NCBI GenBank assembly: GCA_964462135.1
Contig: CAYWWK010000005.1
Span: 1 to 64,000, forward strand
DNA: 64,000 bases
Reading direction: 5' to 3'
Source of the DNA: MGBC163016 sp964462135
Lineage (GTDB): Bacteria; Actinomycetota; Coriobacteriia; Coriobacteriales; Eggerthellaceae
Shown here: positions 8,224-16,771 of the stretch, piece by piece
Layout: each line of letters begins with the position of its first letter
Numbering within the stretch: the stretch's first letter is position 1
The notes under the pieces: model-generated
Told to the model about the DNA's origin: nothing
Seen by the model: only the letters and a program-made list of their open reading frames with translations
Databases searched by the model: none
Translations under genes and position numbers: made by a program

Positions 8224-9276
8224 TCAACTGTCGATATCCATCAACTCATAGGTCTGGCTGCCCAATCCAATCGATTCGGCGTATTCCAAGATGTACGCGC
8301 CGTGCTTTGACTCGATACGCTGCACGAGGCTTGCGCCATCGCTGGCGGCATAGACCAGATCAACGCAGGCGCGATCCAAGGCCACGGGGTCCAAGGAGGC
8401 AAGGATGCCGATATCGGCCATGTCGGGAGCTGCCGGGTGGGAATCGCAGTCGCAATCCACGGAGAGGTTGTTCATCACGTTCACATAGGCCATATTCTGG
8501 CTTCCCATGTGGTCTGACACTGCCTTGGCCGCTTCGGCCATGGATTCGATGAAGTCATCCTGGCTGGGGTTTCCCCAAGAGGTGGTGGATGTGCCCGCAC
8601 TGTGGATATAGCGCTTGCCATTGGCAGAGGCTATGCCGATGGAGCAGTTCTTGAGTGCGCCTCCGAAGCCACCCATGGCATGGCCCTTGAAGTGCGCAAG
8701 CGAAAGGACGCTGTCATAGTTTGCCAGGTTCGCTCCCACGATGTCTTCGCTGAGGTGCTTTCCCGCTGACACGGGTATGCTTATCTCATTTTCTGCATCC
8801 ATGATGTCAACTGAGGCGATGTCCGTGAAGCCATGGTCGGCAGCGGCCTGCAGATGGCTGGCGGTGGAAGAGCGTGCGCCGCCATAGGCCGTGTTGCATT
8901 CGACGATGGTGCCGTTCATGCCGTGCACGAGGTCTGCGATCAGGCTTGGCTGCAGGAAGTTGTGACCGCCGGGTTCACCGGTGGAAAGCTTCACGGCGAC
9001 GTTGCCCGCCAGCGTGCATCCAAGCATCTGCCAGAGCCTCATGAGGCCTGCAGGTGAGATGTCATGGGTGAAGTAAACAGGCACACCTCCCGTCGTGGAA
9101 AGAGGCGTGGTGGGTTCTTCTGGCTGAGGTGAATTGCTCGCATCCTGTTTGTTGGGCGTATTGCTGTCTGACCCAGTGGGCACGGACGCGCAGCCCATGA
9201 CCGAGCCTGCGGCAAACATGGATGCTCCCAAGGCAAGGCTTCCGGTGAGGAATGTCCGTCTGTCCATCATGTTCAT
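8224..9276 (-). CDS. Exported DUF362-domain protein with Tat-type signal
   Basis: A 350-residue protein. DRRTFLTGSLALGASMFAAG is a twin-arginine signal peptide, and VMGC could serve as a lipobox. A Ser/Pro/Thr-rich linker (about 33-60) leads to a DUF362 fold: VAVKLSTGEPGGHNFLQP, SLAHFKGHAMGGFGGALKNCSIG and LASLDPVALDRACVDLVY. DUF362 proteins are often associated with iron-sulfur clusters, but no ferredoxin CxxCxxC repeat is visible here. It would act outside the membrane. AGAGGG lies before the start. The macro-domain gene follows in the same direction. Confidence 0.82.
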   Translation of the reverse strand: MNMMDRRTFLTGSLALGASMFAAGSVMGCASVPTGSDSNTPNKQDASNSPQPEEPTTPLSTTGGVPVYFTHDISPAGLMRLWQMLGCTLAGNVAVKLSTGEPGGHNFLQPSLIADLVHGMNGTIVECNTAYGGARSSTASHLQAAADHGFTDIASVDIMDAENEISIPVSAGKHLSEDIVGANLANYDSVLSLAHFKGHAMGGFGGALKNCSIGIASANGKRYIHSAGTSTTSWGNPSQDDFIESMAEAAKAVSDHMGSQNMAYVNVMNNLSVDCDCDSHPAAPDMADIGILASLDPVALDRACVDLVYAASDGASLVQRIESKHGAYILEYAESIGLGSQTYELMDIDS

Positions 9277-9491
9277 GGGAGCCCTCTTTCCACAGTGCTT
9301 GGGAAGAACTGCATGTTCGGATCATCCTAAAGGATGAAGTGTGCTTCAAGTCAAGGGGCTGTGGTCTGGGTGCGCTTTGGCATCGAAACAGCATCCATTC
9401 CCGCCTTCATGCACCCTCCTTTGGCTTCCATGAGCTAGATTGGCTCCTGGATATTGCGTTGGGTGCAAGGCTTGGCGTCGAAGGCGGTGGC

Positions 9492-10154
9492 ATGGAGTGT
9501 CTGATCTCATTTCTGGAAGGGGTGATCACCTTCGTCTCCCCATGCCTGCTCCCAATGATCCCCGTCTATGTGACGTATTTCGCGGCTGGAGAGGAGCAAA
9601 GCGGTCGTGTCGTCTTGAAGAATGCTCTCGGTTTCGTGCTTGGTTTCACGGTCATCTTCGTGGCGATGGGCGCATTGGCGGGAACGGTGGGATCGCTTCT
9701 CGTCCAGTACCGTACAGCGTTCAATATCCTCTGCGGCGTCGTGGTGATTGCTTTCGGCCTCTACTTCCTCGGTGTGATCAAGGTGAACCTCTTCCGGGGG
9801 ATGGATACCTCCATCACGGAGCGTGCGCTCGGGTTCCCCTCTGCGGTGCTTTTCGGCATCGTCTTCTCCATTGGATGGACACCCTGCGTGGGAGCGTTTC
9901 TGGGATCAGCCCTCATGCTGGCTACACAGCAGGGGTCCTTGGTGACGGGCATCATCATGCTGCTCAGCTATTCGATGGGATTGGGTGTGCCCTTCGTGGT
10001 GAGCGCGCTCCTGATTGAGAGGATCAAAGGCGCATTCGATGTTATCAAGCGCCATTACGATACCATCAACAAGGTCTGCGGGTGGCTGCTCGTGGCCATC
10101 GGCATCCTCATGGCAACAGGGCTCATGGGAGATCTGCTGAGCCTGCTTGGATGA
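9492..10154 (+). CDS. ccdA: Cytochrome c biogenesis / thiol-disulfide membrane protein CcdA
   Basis: A 220-residue protein with six predicted membrane helices. SPCLLPMIPVYVTYF near the N-terminus and GWTPCVGAFLGSAL in the fourth helix carry the paired cysteines by which CcdA/DsbD-type proteins shuttle electrons across the membrane. The ATG at 9492 is favoured because the upstream in-frame residues do not match the family. The next gene encodes a membrane-anchored thioredoxin-like protein, the usual partner. No cytochrome c gene is in view, so the reductant may serve extracytoplasmic disulfides. Confidence 0.9.
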   Translation: MECLISFLEGVITFVSPCLLPMIPVYVTYFAAGEEQSGRVVLKNALGFVLGFTVIFVAMGALAGTVGSLLVQYRTAFNILCGVVVIAFGLYFLGVIKVNLFRGMDTSITERALGFPSAVLFGIVFSIGWTPCVGAFLGSALMLATQQGSLVTGIIMLLSYSMGLGVPFVVSALLIERIKGAFDVIKRHYDTINKVCGWLLVAIGILMATGLMGDLLSLLG

Positions 10155-10224
10155 TTGAGATGCTTTTTCGGAGCATGGTCACACGACCAGTCATCGCGAA
10201 AGGTGGCTTGGTGTCATCGAAAGG

Positions 10225-10863
10225 ATGGAGAGAGTGAAGGAGAAGCAAGCGAAGAGTGCGTCCTCCAAGAAGGGATTCATCATCATCGCGGTATTGCTCG
10301 TGGCGGTCATTGCTGTTGCCGCTGTGGCCTACAACGCATTGGCGCCCACGGTCTCTCAGGAGGGGGATCAAGTGGCGGTCGTAGGCGATGTGGGAAGTGG
10401 CCCCCAGGCAGATGGAAGTGGCGGGACTGCGGATCGGGGTGAGAGGGTGGAAGCACCGGATTTCACCGTTGTGGATGGTGAAGGCACTTCGGTTTCTCTG
10501 AGTCAGTTCAGGGGCAAGCCGGTGGTACTGAACTTCTGGGCCAGTACATGCGGTCCCTGCCAGCAGGAGATGCCGGAGTTCCAGAACGCCTTCGACATTT
10601 ATGGCGATGACGTTGCCTTCATGATGGTGAATGTCGTGGGCTTCAATGGCGAGACGGAGGATCGTGCTCAAAGGTTCATCGCTGAGAACAGCTACACCTT
10701 CCCGGTGCTCTTCGACAGCGAGGGGGATGCCTCGATGCAGTATGGCGTGACCTCCATCCCGAGAACCTTTTTCATCGATAGGGAGGGGTATGTCGTGGCG
10801 ACGGCTTCTGGGATGGTCAATGGCGCCTCCCTTGAGCAGGGCATCAAGATGATTCTGGGGTAG
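10225..10863 (+). CDS. Membrane-anchored TlpA/ResA-like thiol-disulfide oxidoreductase
   Basis: The protein has 212 residues: a single N-terminal anchor (about 17-38), a Gly/Ser-rich linker, and a thioredoxin fold facing outward. The active site is WASTCGPC with Cys109 and Cys112, and SIPRTFFID supplies the cis-proline loop. It lies 70 bases after ccdA on the same strand, so CcdA probably reduces it and it in turn reduces exported proteins or apocytochrome c. ATG 10225 is preceded by GAAAGGA. Confidence 0.88.
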   Translation: MERVKEKQAKSASSKKGFIIIAVLLVAVIAVAAVAYNALAPTVSQEGDQVAVVGDVGSGPQADGSGGTADRGERVEAPDFTVVDGEGTSVSLSQFRGKPVVLNFWASTCGPCQQEMPEFQNAFDIYGDDVAFMMVNVVGFNGETEDRAQRFIAENSYTFPVLFDSEGDASMQYGVTSIPRTFFIDREGYVVATASGMVNGASLEQGIKMILG

Positions 10864-10909
10864 CGTAACGAATGCACCTGCATTCTTCTCGAATGGGTAT
10901 CATGGGAGC

Positions 10910-11614
10910 ATGGCTGTTTTCGAGGCGAAGCATATCGGGGTGCAGTACATGCGCGGGGGCAAGCCCTTCGCGCCGTTTGAGGACGTGAGCTTCTCGCTGG
11001 AGGGCGGGAGGATCTACGACCTCACGGGCCCTTCGGGATCGGGGAAGTCGACGCTGCTGGACGCGTGCGCCCTCATGATTCCGCGCACAGGCGGCGGGAT
11101 GTGGTTGGATGGCGAATCCTTCGAAGGCGTGAAGCCCAACGAGTGGCGGCGGCAAGTGTGCCTGGTCCCGCAGTCGGCGTCGCTTGTCCCTGGCAGCGTG
11201 CGTGACAACCTGCTGTTCCCGTGGACGTTGAAGGTGAACGCCGGAAGCCCGCGGCCGACCGATGGGGAGCTTACCGAGCTTCTGAACAAGGCGGCGCTTG
11301 ACGGGGTGTCGCTCGATCATTCGGCCGCGCAGCTCTCGGGCGGCCAACAGGCCCGTGTAGCTCTGCTGCGCGCGTTCGTCACACGTCCGCGGGTGATGCT
11401 TCTCGATGAGGTGGAGGCAGCGCTCGACGACGAGTCTGCCGCGGCCGTAAGCAGCTTGACGCGCTGCGTGCTTGCGAGGGACACCGCGTGCCTGCGCATC
11501 CGCCATCGTGCGGACGATGGATACGCCTATGGCAAGTTCGTCCTTGAAGATGGCGTCATTTCCTATGAACGGAACCCCGCGAAGTCGACCAACGAACCGG
11601 TGGGCATGCAATGA
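10910..11614 (+). CDS. ABC transporter ATPase, FetA/YbbL-like
   Basis: A 234-residue nucleotide-binding subunit. Walker A GPSGSGKS lies at 40-47, the signature LSGGQQ follows, and Walker B is VMLLDE. The gene ends four bases inside the next one, which encodes a FetB-type permease; such FetAB pairs are linked to iron export and oxidative-stress resistance in E. coli. After Walker B the usual switch region is LTRCVLARDTACLRIRHRAD, so a canonical H-loop is not obvious. Substrate is inferred only from the permease family. Confidence 0.8.
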   Translation: MAVFEAKHIGVQYMRGGKPFAPFEDVSFSLEGGRIYDLTGPSGSGKSTLLDACALMIPRTGGGMWLDGESFEGVKPNEWRRQVCLVPQSASLVPGSVRDNLLFPWTLKVNAGSPRPTDGELTELLNKAALDGVSLDHSAAQLSGGQQARVALLRAFVTRPRVMLLDEVEAALDDESAAAVSSLTRCVLARDTACLRIRHRADDGYAYGKFVLEDGVISYERNPAKSTNEPVGMQ

Positions 11615-12429
11615 CCGGCGGCGTGGTGAACATAGGCTACCCGGAGCTGGTCGGCGCAAGCCTGCTGATGCTTGTGGCTGGCATAGTGTCGTGGAGGCTG
11701 CGGCTTGGGCAGACGAAGCGCATCGCCGTGTCAACGGTGCGTGCGTTCCTGCAGCTGCTCGCCATGGGGTTCATTCTGGTCTACCTTTTCGAGTACCAGA
11801 CATGGTGGCTCGTCTGCCTGGTGCTCTTGTGCATGTGCATCGCTGCCGCGCAGATAGCGGTGGGGCGCATGAAGTCGGCCGTACGAGGGCTTTGGCTGGA
11901 CGCGTTCCTTTCGATCTTCGCATCGTCCATATCCGTGGCGCTGATCGTGGTCGAGTGCGTCATCCATGCCGATCCTTGGTACAGCGCGCAGGTGCTGATA
12001 CCCATATCGGGAATGATGCTGGGAAACACGTTGGCCTCGGCGGCGGTTGCCATAAACAGGCTGTTCGCCAGTATGGACAGCCGCGCCAACGAGATCTACA
12101 TGATGGTTGCCCTGGGAGCCACGCCGCGCGAGGCCGCGTTCCCGTCGATAAAAGCTGCCATAGGCGCAGGCATCACGCCCGAACTGGCGAAGCTGTCGGC
12201 CGCCGGAATAGTGCAGATACCGGGAATGATGTCGGGCCAGATACTCGCGGGAGCTGACCCGGTGATAGCTGCGAAGTACCAGATAGTGGTACTTCTGATG
12301 CTGTCGGCGGCAACGACCCTGGCAATCGTGATGATGTGCTTCCTTTCCTACAGGAAGCGCTTCTCGCCGGAAGGGTACTACCTCGCTCCTGCATTGCGCG
12401 ACGACGAGGGGAAGGAGCAAAGCCTATGA
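11611..12429 (+). CDS. ABC transporter permease, FetB/YbbM (UPF0014) family
   Basis: A 272-residue membrane protein with about seven hydrophobic segments. RLGQTKRIAVSTVRAFLQLL and VALGATPREAAFPSIKAAI are typical of UPF0014 permeases, and GIVQIPGMMSGQILAGADP is the conserved core. It overlaps the ATPase gene by four bases (ATGA) and is itself overlapped by the next gene. The likely role is metal or iron export across the cytoplasmic membrane together with the ATPase. Confidence 0.88.
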   Translation: MTGGVVNIGYPELVGASLLMLVAGIVSWRLRLGQTKRIAVSTVRAFLQLLAMGFILVYLFEYQTWWLVCLVLLCMCIAAAQIAVGRMKSAVRGLWLDAFLSIFASSISVALIVVECVIHADPWYSAQVLIPISGMMLGNTLASAAVAINRLFASMDSRANEIYMMVALGATPREAAFPSIKAAIGAGITPELAKLSAAGIVQIPGMMSGQILAGADPVIAAKYQIVVLLMLSAATTLAIVMMCFLSYRKRFSPEGYYLAPALRDDEGKEQSL

Positions 12430-12905
12430 GACGCAAAGACCGAGAGATGGATGTCGACTTCGCCATGGGTGTGTTGGAGCGCTGCGAGTTCGCGACGCTT
12501 GCCATGACGTTGCCCGATGGCAAGCCGTACTGTATCCCCATATCTCCCGCGCTGGTGGACGGTGCCGTGGTGTTCCACTGCGCACAGCACGGGTGCAAGA
12601 CCGATGCCATGCATGCGAATCCAAATGTGTGCCTGTCGGCGGCTTGCGACGTCTCGGCCGTTCCTGAGGACTTCACCACCGAGTATGCGAGCGCAGTCGC
12701 CTTCGGCACTGCGACCGAGGTGATAGACGACACCGAGAAGGTGGCGGCCCTGCGCGCCATATGCGAGCGGTACGCGGCATCGAACATGAAGGGTTTTGAA
12801 GAGGCCATCGAGCGAAGCCTGCACCGTACGGCTGTATGGCGCATTGGCATCGGCGAGCTGACGGGCAAGCGCAAGAAGGTGGCGAAAGGGGAGCGCGATG
12901 AGTGA
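12426..12905 (+). CDS. Pyridoxamine 5'-phosphate oxidase-like flavin protein
   Basis: The protein has 159 residues of the split-barrel PNPOx-like fold: LERCEFATLAMTLPDGKPYC is the N-terminal FMN-binding strand pair, and VVFHCAQHGCKTDAMHANP is the second. It has the length of NimA/PNPOx-like nitroreductase or F420/FMN proteins rather than classic PdxH. The ATG shares bases with the TGA of the permease gene, indicating translational coupling. The following gene is a pyridoxal-type kinase, which supports but does not prove a vitamin B6 role. Confidence 0.82.
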   Translation: MRRKDREMDVDFAMGVLERCEFATLAMTLPDGKPYCIPISPALVDGAVVFHCAQHGCKTDAMHANPNVCLSAACDVSAVPEDFTTEYASAVAFGTATEVIDDTEKVAALRAICERYAASNMKGFEEAIERSLHRTAVWRIGIGELTGKRKKVAKGERDE

Positions 12906-13788
12906 GCAATCGGAAAGGCCTTTCATCCTGCTGATCAACGACATGGCTGGCTATGGCAAGGTGGCGCTGTCGGTGATGATCCCCATGCTCAGCGCGCTTC
13001 GGCTGAATGTGTACAACCTGCCAACGGCGCTGGTTTCGAACACGCTGGACTACGGCAAGTTCGACATACTGGAGACCACGGACTACATGCGCAGCACGCT
13101 GAGGATCTGGGACGAGCTTGGGTTCACGTTCGACGCGGTGGCGACGGGCTTCCTGGTGTCCGAGGAGCAGAGCCTGCTGGTGTCGGACTACTGCCGCACC
13201 TGCAAGGAACGCGGGGTGCCGGTGTTCGTCGACCCCATCATGGGTGACGAGGGTGCGCTGTACAACGGCGTCACCGAGGCCAGCGTCCAGCACATGCGCA
13301 ACATGTGCTCGGTGGCGGACATCATCATGCCCAACGTCACTGAGGCGCAGTACCTCACCGGCATGCACGTGGGGAAGAGGGTGCTTGCGGAAAGCGAGCT
13401 GCTTGAAATCACCCAGACGCTTCACGACATGGGCGCGAAGTCGGTGGTCGTGACCAGTGCAGTGTTGGAGGCGGAAGGCGTGGCGCCGGAAATGGGAGGC
13501 AGCGAAGGCGGCGTGCGCCACGTAACGCTGGTGTCTGAGCTGGACGGCGCCAGCGACGAATTCCAAGTGACCCTGCTTCCCTACGACGAGATTTCGGTGC
13601 GTCTGCCGGGTACGGGCGACATCTTCTCAAGCGTGCTGATCGGCCGCCGCATGAACGGGCGCTCGCTGGTTGAAAGCGTGCAGACCGCCATGGATATCGT
13701 CGTGGACATGCTGCAGCTCTGCAAGGACAACGACGACAAGTACAAAGGCGTGCCCATCGAACAGTACCTGGACCGAATCATGCCGTAG
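12898..13788 (+). CDS. Pyridoxamine/pyridoxal kinase-like protein (PdxK/PdxY family)
   Basis: A 296-residue ribokinase-fold enzyme. LINDMAGYGKVALSVMIPML is the N-terminal substrate region typical of PdxY, VFVDPIMGDEG the metal/phosphate region, IIMPNVTEAQYLTG the NxxE motif and LPGTGDIFSS the GTGD anion hole with catalytic Asp. It phosphorylates B6 vitamers in the cytosol. The start overlaps the preceding gene by eight bases, placing it last in the four-gene operon begun by the FetA-like gene. No terminator is evident after it. Confidence 0.87.
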   Translation: MSEQSERPFILLINDMAGYGKVALSVMIPMLSALRLNVYNLPTALVSNTLDYGKFDILETTDYMRSTLRIWDELGFTFDAVATGFLVSEEQSLLVSDYCRTCKERGVPVFVDPIMGDEGALYNGVTEASVQHMRNMCSVADIIMPNVTEAQYLTGMHVGKRVLAESELLEITQTLHDMGAKSVVVTSAVLEAEGVAPEMGGSEGGVRHVTLVSELDGASDEFQVTLLPYDEISVRLPGTGDIFSSVLIGRRMNGRSLVESVQTAMDIVVDMLQLCKDNDDKYKGVPIEQYLDRIMP

Positions 13789-13921
13789 CCTTCCGTGCCA
13801 ACTTTGCAGTGTGTGGCGCAAATCAAGGAAATCAAGGAGAATCAAAGGGAGGCTGGACGCGGTATGTGGGGACATCCAGTTCCGAATAGACCGGCTTCTG
13901 CGACAGCTGTAGCGGCAAGAG

Positions 13922-14479
13922 TCACGCGTTGAACGCGAGCCAGCGGTTGCGCGTCAGGTAGGTGAAGTGTTCGGGGCGCGTCTCACCCATGAATTCAAGC
14001 CGCACTTCCTCAACGGTGTGGTGCGGCTTGAACCCGCACTTCTGCTGGACGCGCAGCGAGTTGAGATTGCCGTCGTAGTACGCGCACCAGAGCGCCTTCA
14101 GCCCCAGGTCCTCGAACGCGTGGCGCTGGATTTCGCGCACGGCTTCGGGGATCAGCCCGCGGCCCCAGAAAGCGTGGCCGATCCAATAGCCCACTTCGGC
14201 TTCGTCGTCGCCCAGCTCCGCGTTGGAGTCCTCGCCGAAAAGCAGACCGACGCTGCCCACGGGAAGCCCCGTTTCCTTCAGCACAACGGCGTAGGTTTCC
14301 GGAGTCGACAGTACGTCGCGGATGATTCCGCGGCTGTACTCAATGTTTTCGTGTGGTGCCCAGCCGGCTATCGGACCGATGCGCGGATCCTTGGCGTGGC
14401 GGTAGAGTTCTTCGGCATCCGATTCCTGCCACGCCCGAAGAATCAGGCGTTCCGTCTGGAGTGTTGGGTGGTCTGGCAT
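13922..14479 (-). CDS. GNAT acetyltransferase (RimJ/RimL type)
   Basis: The protein has 185 residues. LQTERLILRAWQESDAEELY is the typical start of the RimL-like GNAT group, and GYWIGHAFWGRGLIPEAVRE contains the acetyl-CoA pyrophosphate loop (a G-x-G variant). NLNSLRVQQKCGFKPHH is the C-terminal motif. The family acetylates protein N-termini or small amines; the substrate is not predictable. The flanking genes run in the opposite direction, so it is a single transcription unit. Confidence 0.88.
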   Translation of the reverse strand: MPDHPTLQTERLILRAWQESDAEELYRHAKDPRIGPIAGWAPHENIEYSRGIIRDVLSTPETYAVVLKETGLPVGSVGLLFGEDSNAELGDDEAEVGYWIGHAFWGRGLIPEAVREIQRHAFEDLGLKALWCAYYDGNLNSLRVQQKCGFKPHHTVEEVRLEFMGETRPEHFTYLTRNRWLAFNA

Positions 14480-14659
14480 GATTGCCCCCTGTTGATGCGG
14501 TTTACGAACATTCTACTCGGCACGAATAGCGCCTCGCTACCCCGATTCGCGCGTTTTGATGTAAAGAATCGTTTGCATGGGAAAGGCGTTTATGCCATGT
14601 TTGATTGGTGGAGCCGGGCGCATCCGGCCGATATCCTTCAATCAGGAGGTATGAACCGT

Positions 14660-15100
14660 ATGATTTCTCAGAACATAGCCACTCTGCGCAACGCTTGCGG
14701 CCTGACGCAGGAGGAACTGGCTGCTCGCATAGGGGTGTCGCGCCAGTCGGTGGCGAAGTGGGAATCGGGGGAGTCCGCTCCCGACCTGAGCAACGCAAGT
14801 GCTCTTGCGCGCGTGTTCGACGTGCGCTTGGACGACCTGGTCAACCACAGCGAGGAGACAAGCGGCTTCCCCGTGCCTCCCATGGGCAAGCACATCTTTG
14901 GCGTGGTCAAGATGGGTGAGCGTGGACAGGTGGTCATCCCGAAGAAGGCGCGCGACGTGTTCGACCTTGCACCGGGAAGCGAGCTTCTGGTGCTGGGTGA
15001 CGAGGCGCAGGGGATAGCCTTGCAGCGGATCGAGGATGCCGAGGTCATGCTGCAGGCCTATGGCCGAGCGATAGAGACGAGGACGGATGCAAGCATCTAG
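14660..15100 (+). CDS. XRE HTH regulator fused to an AbrB-like domain
   Basis: A 146-residue protein. Residues 1-62 are a Cro/CI-type HTH (LTQEELAARIGVSRQSVAKW); residues about 80-125 are a swapped-hairpin AbrB domain (MGERGQVVIPKKARDVFDL). AGGAGG (14644-14649) is ideally spaced from ATG 14660 and too close to the ATG at 14651. The next gene, an ABC ATPase, overlaps by 14 bases, so this regulator probably controls its own exporter operon. The fusion of two DNA-binding folds in one short chain is notable. Confidence 0.85.
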   Translation: MISQNIATLRNACGLTQEELAARIGVSRQSVAKWESGESAPDLSNASALARVFDVRLDDLVNHSEETSGFPVPPMGKHIFGVVKMGERGQVVIPKKARDVFDLAPGSELLVLGDEAQGIALQRIEDAEVMLQAYGRAIETRTDASI

Positions 15101-15947
15101 ACCGACATGCGCCTCAAGCGAGGTGCCGCTGCTGTGTGTGAGCGGCCTTTCGAAGCGCTACCCCGGTTTTCAACTGAGGGACGTGTCGTTCTCCATTGAG
15201 GCAGGGACCATAACGGGCTTCATAGGCCGCAACGGCGCCGGTAAGTCGACGACGCTGAAGTGTCTGGAGGGTGCCGTGCATCCCGACAGCGGAGCCATCG
15301 AGTACTTCGGGAAGCCGTTCGCGGGCAACGAGCGGGCGGCGAAGTTGCAGACCGGCTTCGGGCTGGGCGAGGCCGACTACTACCGCACCAAGCGTCTTTC
15401 CACCATAGCGAAGGTGACCCGGGGCTTCTACCCGAACTGGGACCCCGCAGCCTATCAGGATTATTGCCACCTGTTCGACCTCGACCAGGGCAAGCGCATC
15501 ATGGACCTGTCGCAGGGAATGCGCGTGAAGTTCACGCTGGCACTGGCGCTGTCGCATCGCTCCAGGCTGCTGGTTCTGGACGAGCCGACCAGCGGGCTTG
15601 ACCCTGCGTCGCGCGAGGAGGTGCTGGACATCCTTCTGGGCCTGGCGCGCGAGCATGGCGTGGGCGTCCTGTTCTCGACGCACATAACGTCCGACTTGGA
15701 CAAGTGCGCCGACAGGATAATCTACCTGCGCGATGGGCGCGTGGTTGGACGCGGGCCTCTTGGGCAGTTCAAGGCATGCTATGCGGTTGCTTCGCTGGAT
15801 GAGGCCCGCGCGTATGGTGTGGAAGTCTTGGGAGTTCGTCATACGGCCCAGGGCGACACGGCGCTCGTGTCGGCCTCCGCGGGTATCGGCGGTCCAGCGA
15901 CACTCGACGACATCATGACCCACACCGTCAAGGAGGTGCAGCGATGA
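15087..15947 (+). CDS. ABC transporter ATPase (YtrB/PmtA-like)
   Basis: The protein has 286 residues: Walker A GRNGAGKST, signature LSQGMRVK in place of LSGGQ, Walker B LLVLDEPTSGLDP, and a His switch in FSTHITSDLDK. The degenerate signature with Q-G-M-R is usual in the YtrB/bacitracin-exporter group. The start overlaps the XRE-AbrB regulator by 14 bases and the end overlaps the permease by four. A hydrophobic C-terminal extension (from about 225) may contact the permease. The probable role is export of an antimicrobial or lipid-like compound. Confidence 0.87.
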   Translation: MQASRPTCASSEVPLLCVSGLSKRYPGFQLRDVSFSIEAGTITGFIGRNGAGKSTTLKCLEGAVHPDSGAIEYFGKPFAGNERAAKLQTGFGLGEADYYRTKRLSTIAKVTRGFYPNWDPAAYQDYCHLFDLDQGKRIMDLSQGMRVKFTLALALSHRSRLLVLDEPTSGLDPASREEVLDILLGLAREHGVGVLFSTHITSDLDKCADRIIYLRDGRVVGRGPLGQFKACYAVASLDEARAYGVEVLGVRHTAQGDTALVSASAGIGGPATLDDIMTHTVKEVQR

Positions 15948-16606
15948 AAGCCGCGCTCGCGAAGGAGTTCCGTCTGGTGGTGCATCCGTCCACCTACGTG
16001 CTGGCACTGCTGGGTGCGCTCGTGCTGATCCCCACCTGGATGTATGGGGCCATCTTCATCTACGGTGTGCTGGTGGCGTTCTTCAACGGTATGAACGCGA
16101 GAGAGATGCGCGACATGAGCTACTCGTTCTCGCTTCCGATGTCGCGCCGCGAGATGGTGCGGGCGCGCATAGTTGCCATGATAGTCATAGAAGCCGTCAT
16201 GACCACGATCATGCTGGTGTTCGTTCTGCTGCGCGATCCCATGGGCATAAATGCCATCGCGCAGGGGCAGGACTTGGTTGGCATGCCGGCGAACTTGTTC
16301 CTGGTCGGGTTCGGACTGGTCATCTTCGGCGTGTTCAACGCCTTCTTCTATCCGCTGTACTACCGCAATCCGATGAAGGTGGGCGTACCGTTCATGATCG
16401 CATGCCTGCCTGCGGCCGCCGTTCTTGTGGCGTTGGAGGCGCTGCCGTACTTGCCGTTTTCGTGGTGTTCCATGTTCGCGAACGTAGGCGTGGGAGAGAT
16501 TGGCGCACAACTTGCGGGTCTGGCGGTGGGTGCTGCAGTTTTCGTTCTGGGAAGCCTGCTTGCTATGCGTCTTGCGACGCGCACGTTCGCGTCCTACGAT
16601 GCCTGA
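15944..16606 (+). CDS. ABC-2 type permease
   Basis: A 220-residue protein with six hydrophobic segments. MKAALAKEFRLVVHPSTYVL is a typical cytosolic start of ABC-2 permeases; SYSFSLPMSRREMVRARI is the conserved amphipathic turn after the second helix. It overlaps the ATPase gene by four bases and completes the regulator-ATPase-permease operon. A REP-like inverted pair follows about 45 bases later. Confidence 0.85.
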   Translation: MKAALAKEFRLVVHPSTYVLALLGALVLIPTWMYGAIFIYGVLVAFFNGMNAREMRDMSYSFSLPMSRREMVRARIVAMIVIEAVMTTIMLVFVLLRDPMGINAIAQGQDLVGMPANLFLVGFGLVIFGVFNAFFYPLYYRNPMKVGVPFMIACLPAAAVLVALEALPYLPFSWCSMFANVGVGEIGAQLAGLAVGAAVFVLGSLLAMRLATRTFASYDA

Positions 16607-16651
16607 CGCTTCGGTTGGAGGGGCGGAAGGGTAACAAGCGGCGTGTGTCTC

Positions 16652-16716
16652 GTAGCGCAGGTCTTTAGACCTGCGGGCATTCGGGATGTCGTCGCAGCTC
16701 TGAAGAGCTGGGCTAC
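16652..16716. repeat. REPIN-like inverted pair of GTAG-headed palindromes
   Basis: The left unit (16652-16675) is GTAG followed by CGCAGGTCTTTAGACCTGCG. The right unit (16693-16716), read on the minus strand, is GTAG followed by CCCAGCTCTTCAGAGCTGCG. Two GTAG-headed hairpins in inverted orientation 17 bases apart match the REP doublet (REPIN/BIME) layout known from RAYT-mobilised repeats. Related units lie at 36.3, 47.2 and 63.9 kb. Confidence 0.75.
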
Positions 16717-16771
16717 GAAATCGGCTGCATATCTGGCCTGCATTGCAAAGATGCGACCGGCGGCTTTGCCA

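Noticed and set aside
13967..14659. N-terminal extension of the XRE-AbrB regulator
   Set aside because: It runs antisense through the acetyltransferase gene and has no homology; AGGAGG directly precedes ATG 14660.
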